Source: Streptomyces sp. NRRL F-5122 (lineage in GTDB: Bacteria > Actinomycetota > Actinomycetes > Streptomycetales > Streptomycetaceae). Taken from it: a DNA stretch of 64,000 nt. Positions 25,608-34,424 of the stretch are shown here, one piece after another; position 1 is the first letter of the stretch; each line of letters opens with the position of its first letter. The stretch covers positions 62,001 through 126,000 of the forward strand of contig NZ_LMWH01000026.1 in NCBI RefSeq assembly GCF_001507435.1. The letters run 5' to 3'. A program made the translations under genes and the position numbers. Below the pieces are notes generated by a model. The model saw only the letters and a program-made list of their open reading frames with translations, had not been told where the DNA came from and searched no databases.

Positions 25608-26324
25608 CTACCGCCCGGCACTCATGCCGCCGTCCACGTGCAGGATCTCGCCGGTGACGAACGGGGCGTTCTCCAGGTAGAGCACGGCGTCCACGATGTC
25701 GCTCTGCTCCCCCAACCTGCCGACCGGATGCATGGCGGCGAGTGCTTCATGGTCTTCCACGGCATGCATCGGGGTGTTGACGTTTCCCGGCGATACAGCA
25801 TTGACCCGAATCCCGCGTGTGGCGTACTCGATGGCAAGTGATTTCGTGGCCGACTGAAGCCCTCCCTTGGTGAGCGAAGCCAGCACCGAGGGAACCCGCG
25901 AATCCGCGTTGTCGACCAGGCTCGTGGTGATGTTCACGATGTGCCCGCCCCCCTGGGACAGCATCTTCTCGACGACGAGCTGGGTGATGCGGAAGAAGCC
26001 TGTGAGGTTGACACGGGTCACCGCTTCGTAGTCGCCCTGGGTGTACTCCGTGAAGGGCTTGGATATGAAGATTCCGGCATTGTTGATGAGCGTGTCGACA
26101 CGGCCGAACTTCTCCATCGCCGCAGCGACGACACGTTCGGCTGTCGCGGCCTCGGCGATGTCGCCCTGGACCGTCAGGGTGCCCTCGTCGTCGGAGGGGG
26201 AAATGTTGCGGGAGGTCCCGACGACGCCGTAACCGCTCTTGCGAAACGCTTCCACGATGCCCGCACCGATGCCCTGCGAGGCACCGGTCACGACGGCGAC
26301 CTTCTTGACGTGATGAGAGGTCAT
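25608..26324 (-). CDS. SDR-family protein lacking the catalytic tyrosine
   Basis: 238 residues. The cofactor loop TGASQGIG, the NNAGIF motif and the C-terminal DGGMSAGR are typical of classical SDRs. At the active site, the usual YxxxK is replaced by a segment reading VPSVLASLTKGGLQ: the Lys stays but Ala occupies the Tyr position. A Ser precedes it in NITTSLVDNAD. A PSVLASLTKGG variant occurs in a known SDR subgroup, so it may be a real variant rather than an error. Activity may be altered or lost. ATG 26324 has only weak ribosome-site support. Followed upstream by a DJ-1-like gene in the same direction. Confidence 0.85.
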   Translation of the reverse strand: MTSHHVKKVAVVTGASQGIGAGIVEAFRKSGYGVVGTSRNISPSDDEGTLTVQGDIAEAATAERVVAAAMEKFGRVDTLINNAGIFISKPFTEYTQGDYEAVTRVNLTGFFRITQLVVEKMLSQGGGHIVNITTSLVDNADSRVPSVLASLTKGGLQSATKSLAIEYATRGIRVNAVSPGNVNTPMHAVEDHEALAAMHPVGRLGEQSDIVDAVLYLENAPFVTGEILHVDGGMSAGR

Positions 26325-26381
26325 TCTCAACGAACCCCCTTCGCTGCAGGGCTGGGGAAGCGGGAAGTTTCCGCGCCACCC

Positions 26382-27074
26382 CTAGACCAGTGCCTTGAGC
26401 AGTCGCTCTGCCAGGACCGCGGCCGATGCCGGGTTCTGCCCCGTGTAGAGGGTTCGGTCCACCACCGTGTACGGCTTCCACTTCTCGCCGCGCATGAATT
26501 CGACGCCGAGTCCCCTCAGTTCGTCCTCCAGCAACCACCGTGCCCTGGGCGCCAGGCCGACGGCCTCCTCTTCTTCGTTGGTGAAGGCCGTCACCTTGTA
26601 ACCAGCGAAGGGGGACATACCATGCATCCTGGTGGCCAGCATCGCAGCGGGCGCATGGCACACAACGGCGAGGGGCTTGCCCGAGGCCAGTGCCGCCGTC
26701 AGCAGTCGGCCCGCATCGGCGTCGACGCACAAGTCCTCCATGGGCCCGTGGCCACCGGGGAAGTAGACGGCGTCGTAATCCTCCAGTCGCGCGTCCGCCA
26801 ACTGTATGGGGCGCCGCATCTCCTCCGCGGAACGGATGATGGCCTCGAGGTCGAGGGCGATCTCGGCGCTACCCGCCATCTCCGGGCGCAGGCTCATCAT
26901 GTCGACAGTGGGAACAACACCCCTGGGCGTGGCCACCACAACCTCGTGCCCGGCAGCCTTCAGCGCCTTGTAGGGCACCGCGAACTCCTCGGCCCAGTAG
27001 CCGGTCGCATATCTGGTGCCGTCCTTGAGCGTCCAGTACGCGGTTCCAGTCATCACGAAGAGTAGTTTCGCCAT
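26382..27074 (-). CDS. DJ-1/PfpI (Hsp31-like) protein, type 1 glutamine amidotransferase fold
   Basis: 230 residues. The nucleophile elbow is AVVCHAPAAM with Cys. Glu in YWAEEFAVPY and PGGHGPMEDL match the Hsp31/glyoxalase III branch, which converts methylglyoxal to lactate without cofactor and repairs glycated proteins. The ATG follows an AGGAGG box at somewhat long spacing. 57 bases upstream of the SDR, in the same direction, so probably a two-gene operon handling reactive carbonyls. Confidence 0.88.
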   Translation of the reverse strand: MAKLLFVMTGTAYWTLKDGTRYATGYWAEEFAVPYKALKAAGHEVVVATPRGVVPTVDMMSLRPEMAGSAEIALDLEAIIRSAEEMRRPIQLADARLEDYDAVYFPGGHGPMEDLCVDADAGRLLTAALASGKPLAVVCHAPAAMLATRMHGMSPFAGYKVTAFTNEEEEAVGLAPRARWLLEDELRGLGVEFMRGEKWKPYTVVDRTLYTGQNPASAAVLAERLLKALV

Positions 27075-27561
27075 GCGGGAAGCGCCTCCTCATTTTCACC
27101 CCGGCGACTGAGGCATTCTTCGCCGCTTATCAGCGTAAGTCGCCCCCTCGTCGGCCGCATGCGGGGCCACGATCCCGTCCACGTGCGCGTAGGGCGATCC
27201 TTCGCGCTGTCTCCGCGGCGGCGTCCGAGGCGACTGCACAGGCCCGGCACGCCATGGTCAGCGTTTACGTCGCGTAACGATGACGTCCTCAACGTCACTT
27301 CTCGAAACGGTGACGAGTCGCATGGCATCGGTGAGGCCCATCACATGCGATGGGGTCCGGCACCCGTGCCGGACCCGATCTGCACGGCCGCGTTCAACAA
27401 GGTGTGACGCGAGGCTCGACGACCGGCCTGCCGATTGAACGGAGTGTCCTCCGTGGAGGGCGGTCGACCGACTCCCAAGTGCTGACTCGGCAGGGCCGTA
27501 CGCAGGAGGTCCATGGACACTCGAGGTACGCCGATGAAGCATGCGCCTCGCCGGCTCCGCC
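27075..27561. other. Divergent-to-convergent intergenic stretch of about 490 bases
   Basis: No gene recognised. A region around 27250-27320 is richer in AT and contains repeated AACG/CGTCA motifs that could be promoter sequence for the DJ-1 gene; nothing definite. Confidence 0.35.
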
Positions 27562-28095
27562 CTACAGCCGGATCACGAAGCAGCCCGTCGCTTCGCCGAT
27601 CGTCACAGTGATCCGCAACTTTGTGCCGCCCGAGGTGGGCACGAAGATCGTGCCGTTGTAGATGCGCTCTGGACCGGCCGTCGGCGGCGGGACCACCGTC
27701 TTGATGTCCTTCGCCGTCCGCACATACAGCGCCGGATCGGATGGGCGCTCGTCGTCGACAACCTCCACACGGATGACGGCGTCATCGGTTCGGCTCGGTC
27801 GATTCGAGGCTGCCACCCAGAACTTGGCGAGTCCGGACTCGTGACCGGCCCCCCGCATACCCGCGAAGGGACCGGCGATGACCCCGCCGGATGTGGCGGA
27901 GTCCTCCTCATCCCCCACGGTGGTACATCGAGTTGCGGCACCCGGAGTGGTCGGAGCCCTCACTGGACGAGCCGAGTCCTGCGCAGACGGGTGGTCGTCG
28001 TCGGTGGCCGACCCCTGGTCATCGCAGGCCGCCAGAGCTCCCATGGATCCGAGCAACAGCAACGCCGCCGCCACACGCATCCGGGTCATCTGCAT
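27562..28095 (-). CDS. Lipoprotein of unknown function
   Basis: 177 residues. Signal peptide MRVAAALLLLGSMGALAAC with lipobox ending at Cys about residue 24, then an acidic Ser/Thr/Pro linker. The C-terminal domain includes FVPTSGGTKLRITVTIGEAT and CFVIRL, probably beta-rich. No family recognised. GGTGG lies 6 bases before the ATG at 28095; another in-frame ATG exists at 28080. The frame is open far upstream but without lipobox-like order. Gene stands alone, upstream of the regulator gene on the same strand but not visibly linked to it. Confidence 0.7.
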   Translation of the reverse strand: MQMTRMRVAAALLLLGSMGALAACDDQGSATDDDHPSAQDSARPVRAPTTPGAATRCTTVGDEEDSATSGGVIAGPFAGMRGAGHESGLAKFWVAASNRPSRTDDAVIRVEVVDDERPSDPALYVRTAKDIKTVVPPPTAGPERIYNGTIFVPTSGGTKLRITVTIGEATGCFVIRL

Positions 28096-28327
28096 CAGCA
28101 ACCACCGACCCTCTCGCCGTGTGACCCTACTTGCGGCATTCGTCCAAGGGAAGGACCTGGCGCGCCGGAGGCAGCCGCCCGGCCACTGTCCGGGAAACCA
28201 GAAGCGGTGTCCGGGCGGCAGGACCAACACCACGACGCGTCTCAGCCCTTGAAGAGGGGATCGTAGGGCCTCCAAGTAGCCGACTGCGCCCGCCTGTCGG
28301 CGAACCTGACGGGGCAACGGGTCACGT

Positions 28328-30448
28328 TCAGGTGCCGTGGGGGTGGGCGTCCTGCTCCGCCCAGATGGTCTTGCCGCAGTCGTGGTAGCGGGTGCCCCAG
28401 TGCTGGGAGCACTGGGCGACGAGGAAGAGTCCGCGTCCGCCCTCGTCCATGGTGGCCGCCCGCCGGATATGGGGCGAGGTGCTGCTGGCGTCGCTGACCT
28501 CGCAGATCAGCATTTGGTCGTGGATGAGCCGGAGCCGGATCGGCGGAACGCCGTACCGGATGGCGTTGGTGACCAGTTCGCTGACGACGAGTTCAGTGGT
28601 GAACGCCAGGTCCTCCAGGCCCCACCGCTCCAACTGGTGCAAGGCGAGCGAGCGGGTGTCCGCGACGGCACCGGGTTCGGCAGGCACGTCCCATGTGGCG
28701 ACCTGAGCAGCAGGAAGACGACGGGTACGGGCGAGGAGCAGAGCCAGGTCCTCCTGCGGTCCGATGCGGGAGCCCGCCACGTTGGCGAGAGCCTGGCAGA
28801 TGTCCTCCGGCGGCATGCCGTCCTGGGCGATGATCGCGCAGAGTTGCTCGTCCAGAGCCCGCCCGGCGTCACGGGAATCCGCCATGCTTCGGGTGTGGAA
28901 CAGGAGGGCGCTGCCCGCGGGCAGTTCGACCTCCAGCGGCTCGAAGACCGGATCGCCCAGGCCGAGGGGCTCGTTGGGCGGCAATTCGAGGAATCGTACC
29001 GGACGGTCCGGTTCGGCGACGGCAGGCGGCGCATGGCCCGCGCTGGCCATGACACAGTGGCACGAGACCGGGTCGTAGATCGCGTAGAGGCAGGTCGCTC
29101 CGACGAGCCCGTCCATGATCGGTGCGGATCCCGAGGTACGGGCGCGTTCGACCAGGCGCGGCACCATGTTGTCCAGTCGGGCGAGGACCTCTTCGGGGGC
29201 AAGATCCAGTTGCGCGAGGGTGCGAACGGCGGAACAGATCTGACCGGTGCAGGCAGCGGCCTCGATGCCCGTCCCGGGTATGTCGCCGATGGCGAGGGCG
29301 ACGCGAGCGCCGGACAGCGGAATCACATCGAACCAGCAGCCGCCCACCCCTGTGTGCGTACGGGCGGGCCGGTAGCAGTAAGCAAGGTGGACCGCGCTCT
29401 GCTCGGGCACATTGCGCGGGAGCAAACTCCGCTGAAGGGTGACGGCCGCGACACGCTCGCCTGTGTAGCGTCGGGCGTTGTCCACGCAGACAGCCGCCCT
29501 GGCCACCAGATCCTGTGCCAGCACCAGGTCGTCAGGCTCGAAGGCGTCCGGGCGAGCCGACGTGCGGTACATGTGTGCCACACCCAGAACGGTGTCCCTG
29601 GCCCGCAGGGGCACCACCATGAGGGAGTGCGTCCCCCGCTCCACGAGCGCTTGCGCCCTGGGATCGAGGGAGCCACCGACCCAACCGGCGTCCGGGGCGA
29701 TCACCGGCACCAGCACGGGTTGCCCGCTGACGAGGCTGCGTGCGTGCGGGGTGTCTGCGGCGAACTCCTGAATGTCACCCATCTCTCGCAGTCCTTCGAG
29801 GATGGACGGCCGAGCGGCCTTGCGCGCCGTCAGACGCAGCTCGATCCCGCCCGTGCCGGGGGTGAGAGGCTCCTCGCCTGCCTCCACCCCGTCCAGGAGA
29901 TCGATCGTGGCCAGGTCTGCAAGGGCCGGAACCAGGACATCGGCCAGCTCGGCGGCGGTGCGTGTGACGTCGAGCGTCGTGCCGATACGGGCCGCAGCAT
30001 GATCGAGCAGGGCCAGACGTTTCCGGACACGGTGACGTTCGGTGATATCCATCACCATATCGGTGACACCCAGTGTTCGCCCATCCTGTCCGGTCAGCGC
30101 GAACGAGGACGCCACCCACACACGATCCCTGTCGGGGTCGGCGGGGGTGCGCCCGTGCACCTCGGTGCCGGCGACGGGCTGACCTGTCTCCAGGACCCTG
30201 ACGAGTCGGCTTTCGATGGCGGCGGTGTCGAGGTCGGGCAGGACCTCGCCGAGCCGGTGACCGAGCAATCGCGCATTGGGAACCCCGTGGATGCGTTCCA
30301 GCGCGGAATTGGCCCGTACGACCCGCAGTCCGCTGTCGTAGACGGCGACGCCGATCGGTGACTGGTTGAACAGCGCGTCGAGAATCGCGAGGTCTTCCTC
30401 GCGCGGAGACAGGCGATGCTCCCTTTGTCGGGAGTCGTCCTCGGGCAC
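28328..30448 (-). CDS. PAS-GAF-PP2C-HATPase protein with a degenerate phosphatase site
   Basis: 706 residues: PAS (about 20-130), GAF (about 150-320), PP2C/SpoIIE-like domain (about 340-560) and HATPase (about 580-700). In the PP2C part the usual GGDWYD is GGCWFD (C371), GDVMGHG is GDIPGTG and YTDG is HTRS (R520). Two acidic metal ligands are thus lost, so phosphatase activity is unlikely. The ATPase is intact (SELVTNAIRYG, DEGGRGL). It may be a partner-binding regulator. GTG at 30448 is a guess (upstream GTG at 30493 also open); ribosome site weak. Monocistronic. Confidence 0.83.
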   Translation of the reverse strand: MPEDDSRQREHRLSPREEDLAILDALFNQSPIGVAVYDSGLRVVRANSALERIHGVPNARLLGHRLGEVLPDLDTAAIESRLVRVLETGQPVAGTEVHGRTPADPDRDRVWVASSFALTGQDGRTLGVTDMVMDITERHRVRKRLALLDHAAARIGTTLDVTRTAAELADVLVPALADLATIDLLDGVEAGEEPLTPGTGGIELRLTARKAARPSILEGLREMGDIQEFAADTPHARSLVSGQPVLVPVIAPDAGWVGGSLDPRAQALVERGTHSLMVVPLRARDTVLGVAHMYRTSARPDAFEPDDLVLAQDLVARAAVCVDNARRYTGERVAAVTLQRSLLPRNVPEQSAVHLAYCYRPARTHTGVGGCWFDVIPLSGARVALAIGDIPGTGIEAAACTGQICSAVRTLAQLDLAPEEVLARLDNMVPRLVERARTSGSAPIMDGLVGATCLYAIYDPVSCHCVMASAGHAPPAVAEPDRPVRFLELPPNEPLGLGDPVFEPLEVELPAGSALLFHTRSMADSRDAGRALDEQLCAIIAQDGMPPEDICQALANVAGSRIGPQEDLALLLARTRRLPAAQVATWDVPAEPGAVADTRSLALHQLERWGLEDLAFTTELVVSELVTNAIRYGVPPIRLRLIHDQMLICEVSDASSTSPHIRRAATMDEGGRGLFLVAQCSQHWGTRYHDCGKTIWAEQDAHPHGT

Positions 30449-30835
30449 GCCTTCAGCGTAAGCACCCCCGAGCGGCTTTCGCGCGGTGACCACCGGCGGT
30501 ACCCACAGCCCTCGGATCTCCTGTCTCCGACGCCGACTCGCCTTGCCCTGACGGCCAGGGCGGTGCTCGCCGCCCCATGCGAGTCACTGGTCCATGTGGT
30601 CGGGATGTGTGCCCGCAGCGCCGCGGGATCGCAGCGGCCAGGTCCGGGGCCTCACGTTCGCCCCGCTCACGGCCGAGACGGAACATCAAAGCGCGAACCA
30701 GCCGTTCGACGGCGAGTCGGCAGGCGCCCTGGGAACTGTGCGAGACGCCTCCCGGCTGACCCGCGGTCGAGGGCCGACACCCCAGTACGCCGACCGGAAT
30801 TCCCTCGGAAGAATGGGCTTTGCAGGTCACACCGC
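30449..30835. other. Intergenic stretch of about 390 bases, no gene seen
   Basis: Upstream of the PAS-GAF-PP2C gene and downstream of the DUF6959-like gene on the same strand. No recognisable feature. Confidence 0.35.
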
Positions 30836-31102
30836 TCAATAGGGCCGCGGGATCCCGTGCTTGTGCAACGCATCCTCATAGCGCGTCAGCAGAGCGTCGA
30901 GGGCGGCCAGGAGCAAGTCACCGGAGTCCCGGGCCTCGGCCGGATCGCTGCGCTCGCACGCCTCCACCACCTGGGCCAAGTCGTTCCTGAGGATGCGCAG
31001 GGAGTCGCCCTGAATCAGCACCCCGGGAAACCTACGACCGGGCAGGCGGACAACGGCGTTGTTGCCGCCATCAGTGAAGAGTTCTGCCTCGACGCGTTCC
31101 AT
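30836..31102 (-). CDS. DUF6959-like protein
   Basis: 88 residues: MERVEAELFTDGGNNAVVRL, followed by PGRRFPGVLIQGDSLRILRN and a helical C-terminus. The sequence recalls a Streptomyces family of unknown function (DUF6959) with a beta N-terminal half and a helical C-terminal half. Start at ATG 31102 is chosen because the upstream extension (to 31174) lacks family-like sequence. Function unknown. 75 bases beyond the end of the XRE regulator gene on the same strand. Confidence 0.75.
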   Translation of the reverse strand: MERVEAELFTDGGNNAVVRLPGRRFPGVLIQGDSLRILRNDLAQVVEACERSDPAEARDSGDLLLAALDALLTRYEDALHKHGIPRPY

Positions 31103-31177
31103 CACGCCATCCAAGCCGACATCACCCGACGACGGCAACGACGGCGTACGCGGGGACAGTGGAGCGAGCGCCATACC

Positions 31178-32077
31178 TCACTGATCGTGTGCCGGCAGTT
31201 CGGCGTGACCGGCGGCTCCGGAGGCGTGCTGAGTGCCCAGCATGTCGAGTAGAACCATGGCGTCGTGGTCGGGGCTTGCCACGTCGGCGTAGTAGGCGAC
31301 GAGACGGTGACCAGAGGTGCCTTCGAGCAGCATGGACTGGTAGCCGAGGGTGAGGTCGCCGACCCGGGGATGATGGAAGCGTTTGGTGCCTGGGCGATGG
31401 GGGCGCACATCGTAGCGCTCCCACAGGCGGGCGAAGTCCTCACTCTTCAAAAGGAGTTCACCTACGAGCTGGGCGAGGTCGGGGGCGTCCGGATCGGTGC
31501 CGGCCAGAGCGCGTAGGCGTGCGACACAGCCGCGGATACGGGTGTCCCACTCGGGGAACAGGTCGCGCGCCGCGGGATGGAGGAAGTAGTAGCGGGCCAG
31601 ATTTCGCTGTTTGACCGGCCAGCTCTCCATGCCCGCGTACAGGTGCAGGCCGCCGGGGTTGGCCGCGAGTATGTCCAGGGTGCGGCTCAGGACGTAGGCC
31701 GGGCCAGGTCGCAGGTTCTCCAGCAGAAGCTGGACGCCAGGCCGCACCGCGCGGCTGGGCGCGGTGGGTGGCTCGGGAGCGGTTCGAGCGGCCCGGGCCG
31801 CCAGTCGGCGCAGATGCCTGTGTTCGTCCGTCTCCAGGCGCAGCGCCCGGGCGAGGGAGTCGACCACGGCTGGGCTGGGGCGGGTCTCCTTGCCGCGTTC
31901 GAGGCGGGTGTAGTAGTCGATGCTGACCCCGGCAAGAGTGGCGAGTTCCTCGCGGCGCAGTCCCGGAGTGCGGCGGAGCCCCGGGCCCATGGGAAGACCC
32001 ACCTGCTCAGGCGTCACCTGGATGCGTCGGGCGCGCAGGAAGCGCGCCAGCTCGTTGCTGTGCTGGTCAGAGCTCAT
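31178..32077 (-). CDS. XRE regulator with MmyB-like ligand-binding domain
   Basis: 299 residues. HTH at about 30-75 (LRREELATLAGVSIDYYTRL ERG), preceded by GLPMGPGLRRTPG, the standard entrance of this family. The C-terminal half (about 100-280) matches the MmyB-like ligand-binding domain, with LLLENLRPGPAYVLSRTLDI and WPVKQRNLARYYFLHPAARD. Such proteins usually control a neighbouring oxidoreductase in response to fatty-acid or aromatic ligands (fatty-acid ligand known for a few members). No ribosome site before ATG 32077, so the transcript may be leaderless. Divergent from the aldo/keto reductase. Confidence 0.9.
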   Translation of the reverse strand: MSSDQHSNELARFLRARRIQVTPEQVGLPMGPGLRRTPGLRREELATLAGVSIDYYTRLERGKETRPSPAVVDSLARALRLETDEHRHLRRLAARAARTAPEPPTAPSRAVRPGVQLLLENLRPGPAYVLSRTLDILAANPGGLHLYAGMESWPVKQRNLARYYFLHPAARDLFPEWDTRIRGCVARLRALAGTDPDAPDLAQLVGELLLKSEDFARLWERYDVRPHRPGTKRFHHPRVGDLTLGYQSMLLEGTSGHRLVAYYADVASPDHDAMVLLDMLGTQHASGAAGHAELPAHDQ

Positions 32078-32230
32078 ATGGACAGTGTCGCAAGTCGCTG
32101 ACGCGATCGAGGGGGCTGTGGGGGGCCGTATCACTCCCTGGAACGCCACTCCCCAGCACCGTTCGGCCTGCCACGGGATGCGCGGGGGCGCGACGGTGGA
32201 AGGGCCGCGAGTGACCGTACGTCCAGCGGC

Positions 32231-32244
32231 CCCCTTTCAAGGGG
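32231..32244. promoter_or_regulatory. Palindrome CCCCTT-TC-AAGGGG in the XRE/reductase divergent region
   Basis: Perfect 6+2+6 palindrome, with outer AGC/GCT pairing, 36 bases before the aldo/keto reductase start. A likely operator for the XRE regulator, or an RNA hairpin in the reductase leader. Confidence 0.45.
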
Positions 32245-32279
32245 CTGAGAACCGGCAGCCACGAAAGCAGGACACCAGC

Positions 32280-33254
32280 ATGCGCACCACCACCCTGGGC
32301 ACCCACGGACCGCAGGTCGGCGTCATCGGCCTGGGCGCCATGGGGATGAGCTTCGCCTACGACATGGCCACACCGCGTGACGAAGCCACCTCGGTCTCCG
32401 TCATCCGCCAGGCCCTCGACCTGGGCATGACCTTGATCGACACGGCTGACGTCTACGGCCCCTACACCAACGAGGAACTCGTCGGCCGGGCCCTGGCCGA
32501 CCGCCGGGAGCACGCGGTGATCGCCACCAAGGTGGGCATGGAGGCCATCGACCCCACAGGCGGCCCCGGCGGGTCCCCGCTCGTCAAGCCCAACGGCCGA
32601 CCCGAGCACGTGCGTGCCGCCATCGACGCGAGTCTGCGCCGTCTGGGCACCGACTACGTCGATCTCTATCAGCTCCACCGAGTCGACCCGGAGGTCCCGA
32701 TCGAGGAGACCTGGGGTGCCCTGGCCGAGGCCGTCACGGCCGGCAAGGCCCGGCACCTGGGTCTGTCCGAAGTCGGCGTCGAGCAGATCCAGCGGGCCCA
32801 GGCCGTGCATCCGGTGACCACCGTGCAGTCCGAGTTCTCCCTGTGGACCCGTGACGTCCGGGCCGAGGTCCTGCCCTACTGCCGGCAACACGGCATCGCC
32901 CTCCTGCCGTACTCGCCGCTGGGCCGCGGCTTCCTCGCCGGCCGCTTCGCCTCCTTCGACGAACTTCCGGAGAAGGACCAGCGGCGCCGTCTGCCGCGGT
33001 TCCAGCAGGACAACCTGCAGGCCAACCTCGACATCGCGAACGAGGTCCGTGCAGCCGCCGACCGCATCGGTGCCACGCCTGCCCAGGTCGCCCTCGCCTG
33101 GCTCATGGCTCAGGGCCCGCATGTTGTTCCCATCCCCGGTACCAAGACCCCGAAGTACCTGACCGACAACGCGGGCGCCGCCGACGTCCCGCTGTCTCCG
33201 GCCGACCTTGCCGAACTCGACGCCGTACCGGCCCCCGTCGGCGGCCGGTACTGA
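32280..33254 (+). CDS. Aldo/keto reductase
   Basis: 324 residues, TIM-barrel NADPH reductase: DTADVYGPYTNEELVG contains the catalytic Tyr, IATKVGME the Lys and YQLHRVDP the His. The C-terminal LAWLMAQG and PIPGTKTPKYL bind cofactor. Likely reduces aldehydes or ketones to alcohols. AGGA lies 8 bases before ATG 32280; the frame is open through the intergenic region and was trimmed. Controlled probably by the divergent XRE regulator; followed by a very strong terminator. Confidence 0.92.
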   Translation: MRTTTLGTHGPQVGVIGLGAMGMSFAYDMATPRDEATSVSVIRQALDLGMTLIDTADVYGPYTNEELVGRALADRREHAVIATKVGMEAIDPTGGPGGSPLVKPNGRPEHVRAAIDASLRRLGTDYVDLYQLHRVDPEVPIEETWGALAEAVTAGKARHLGLSEVGVEQIQRAQAVHPVTTVQSEFSLWTRDVRAEVLPYCRQHGIALLPYSPLGRGFLAGRFASFDELPEKDQRRRLPRFQQDNLQANLDIANEVRAAADRIGATPAQVALAWLMAQGPHVVPIPGTKTPKYLTDNAGAADVPLSPADLAELDAVPAPVGGRY

Positions 33255-33290
33255 CCGTCCCACCTCGGCCGCCTGCCGAGGGCCGACCCC

Positions 33291-33328
33291 GACAACGAGG
33301 ACGCGGACAATGCCGCGTCCTCGTTGTC
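33291..33328 (+). terminator. Terminator after the aldo/keto reductase
   Basis: GACAACGAGGACGCGG (33291-33306) pairs perfectly with CCGCGTCCTCGTTGTC (33313-33328), a 16-bp stem with a 6-base loop, 36 bases after the stop. Confidence 0.85.
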
Positions 33329-33370
33329 ACGTGCCCTGTTCCGGCAGACGGCCCGGGCGCCCACCGACGC

Positions 33371-33544
33371 CGCGCTCTCGTGCGGCGGCGGCCCCGGCAG
33401 TGGCGGCCCGTCGGCGGCCCGCATGCCGTCGAAGACCAGGTGGAGATAGCGACGCCACAGGTGCGGTTGTGTGGCCTGCAGCGGGGATGCCGTCTGGTAG
33501 ATCCCGCTCATCAGCAGCGTGATGTCCTGCCCGGTGACGGAGAT
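33371..33544 (-). pseudogene. TetR-family repressor, C-terminal fragment only
   Basis: About 58 residues in one frame: SVTGQDITLLMSGIYQTASP, then LQATQPHLWRRYLHLVFDGM. This matches the last helices of TetR-type repressors. The DNA-binding part is absent: at about 33540 the sequence changes abruptly into an SDR gene on the other strand. No start codon signals. The original stop is not obvious; the frame reads on into the reductase gene. A deletion remnant. Confidence 0.68.
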
Positions 33545-34157
33545 CGCCCGCGGGCACGGGAAGGCACTGTTCGTCCCCACGGATGTGACGGTCGAGGAGG
33601 AGGTCGCCCATCTGGTCGAGGTCGCCGTCCAGGAGTTCGGCGGCCTGCACGGCGCTTTCAACAACGCGGGCGGCGGGACCAGCCAGGGAGCGATCGGGGA
33701 CATCAACGCGTCTTTCTGGGACAGTGTGATCGCCCTCAACCTGACCAGCGTCTTCTACAGCCTCAAGTACGAGATCCCCGCGATCGTGGCCAGTGGCGGC
33801 GGCTCCATCGTCAACAACGCCTCCGTTGTCGGCGTGGTCGGCGATCCGTCCGCTGCGGCCTACTCGGCTGCCAAACACGGAGTTGTGGGCCTCACCCGTT
33901 CGACGGCGCTCGACGCCGCCAGAGAGGGTGTGCGGGTCAACGCCCTCGTGACAGGCCTGGTGAACACTCCACTGTGGCGCGGCGTCGTCGAGAGCAGTCC
34001 GGAAGCCGCCGGCCTCATCCTCGACAAGCAGCCGACCGGCCGAGCCGCCGACGAGGCGGAGATCGCGGCATTCGCCGCCTTCCTGCTCAGTGACGAAAGC
34101 CCGTTCATCAACGGAGCCGCTCTCGCCATCGACGGCGCACTGACTGCCGGCTACTGA
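33540..34157 (+). pseudogene. SDR gene lacking its cofactor-binding N-terminus
   Basis: About 205 residues: GHGKALFVPTDVTVEEEVAH, FNNAGGG, catalytic Ser in NNASVVG, YSAAKHG and NTPLWRG, all typical of classical SDRs. The first 50-60 residues with the TGxxxGIG nucleotide loop are missing. The open frame could start at a GTG at 33519, but that adds residues of another gene in antisense. Without the loop, NAD(P) binding is not expected. The join with the TetR fragment at 33540 suggests one deletion removed the 5-prime ends of both, originally divergent, genes. Confidence 0.75.
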
Positions 34158-34424
34158 GCCTTCTCCCGTGCAACCGACCGAGGCATCTGCCGGTTGATCG
34201 AACTCCCGCAGCGGGCACCACGCATTCGAAAGGCGGTCCAGGCACGGGCGCACAGGCTCGGGGCGAGGAAGGTGCCCGCTGCGCGCCCCTGCATGGGCAC
34301 GCGCCGCGGCCACCGTTGGTGTTCGGAGGCCCGAAACTTCGTGGCCGCCGTGCCAACCCTGTCGCTACGCTCAGGGCTCACCTTCGGCCGCAACCACGGT
34401 TGCCGCGCACAGAGAGCGATCCCC

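Noticed and set aside
25608..26324. Treating the SDR without Tyr as a sequencing error
   Set aside because: The whole segment around it (PSVLASLTKGGLQ) is in frame and coherent, and a variant of this type is known in an SDR subgroup, so it is kept as a real variant.
28337..30361. 674-codon plus-strand frame opposite the PAS-GAF-PP2C gene
   Set aside because: Antisense of a gene with clear PAS, GAF, PP2C and HATPase domains; composition is that of a reversed high-G+C coding strand.
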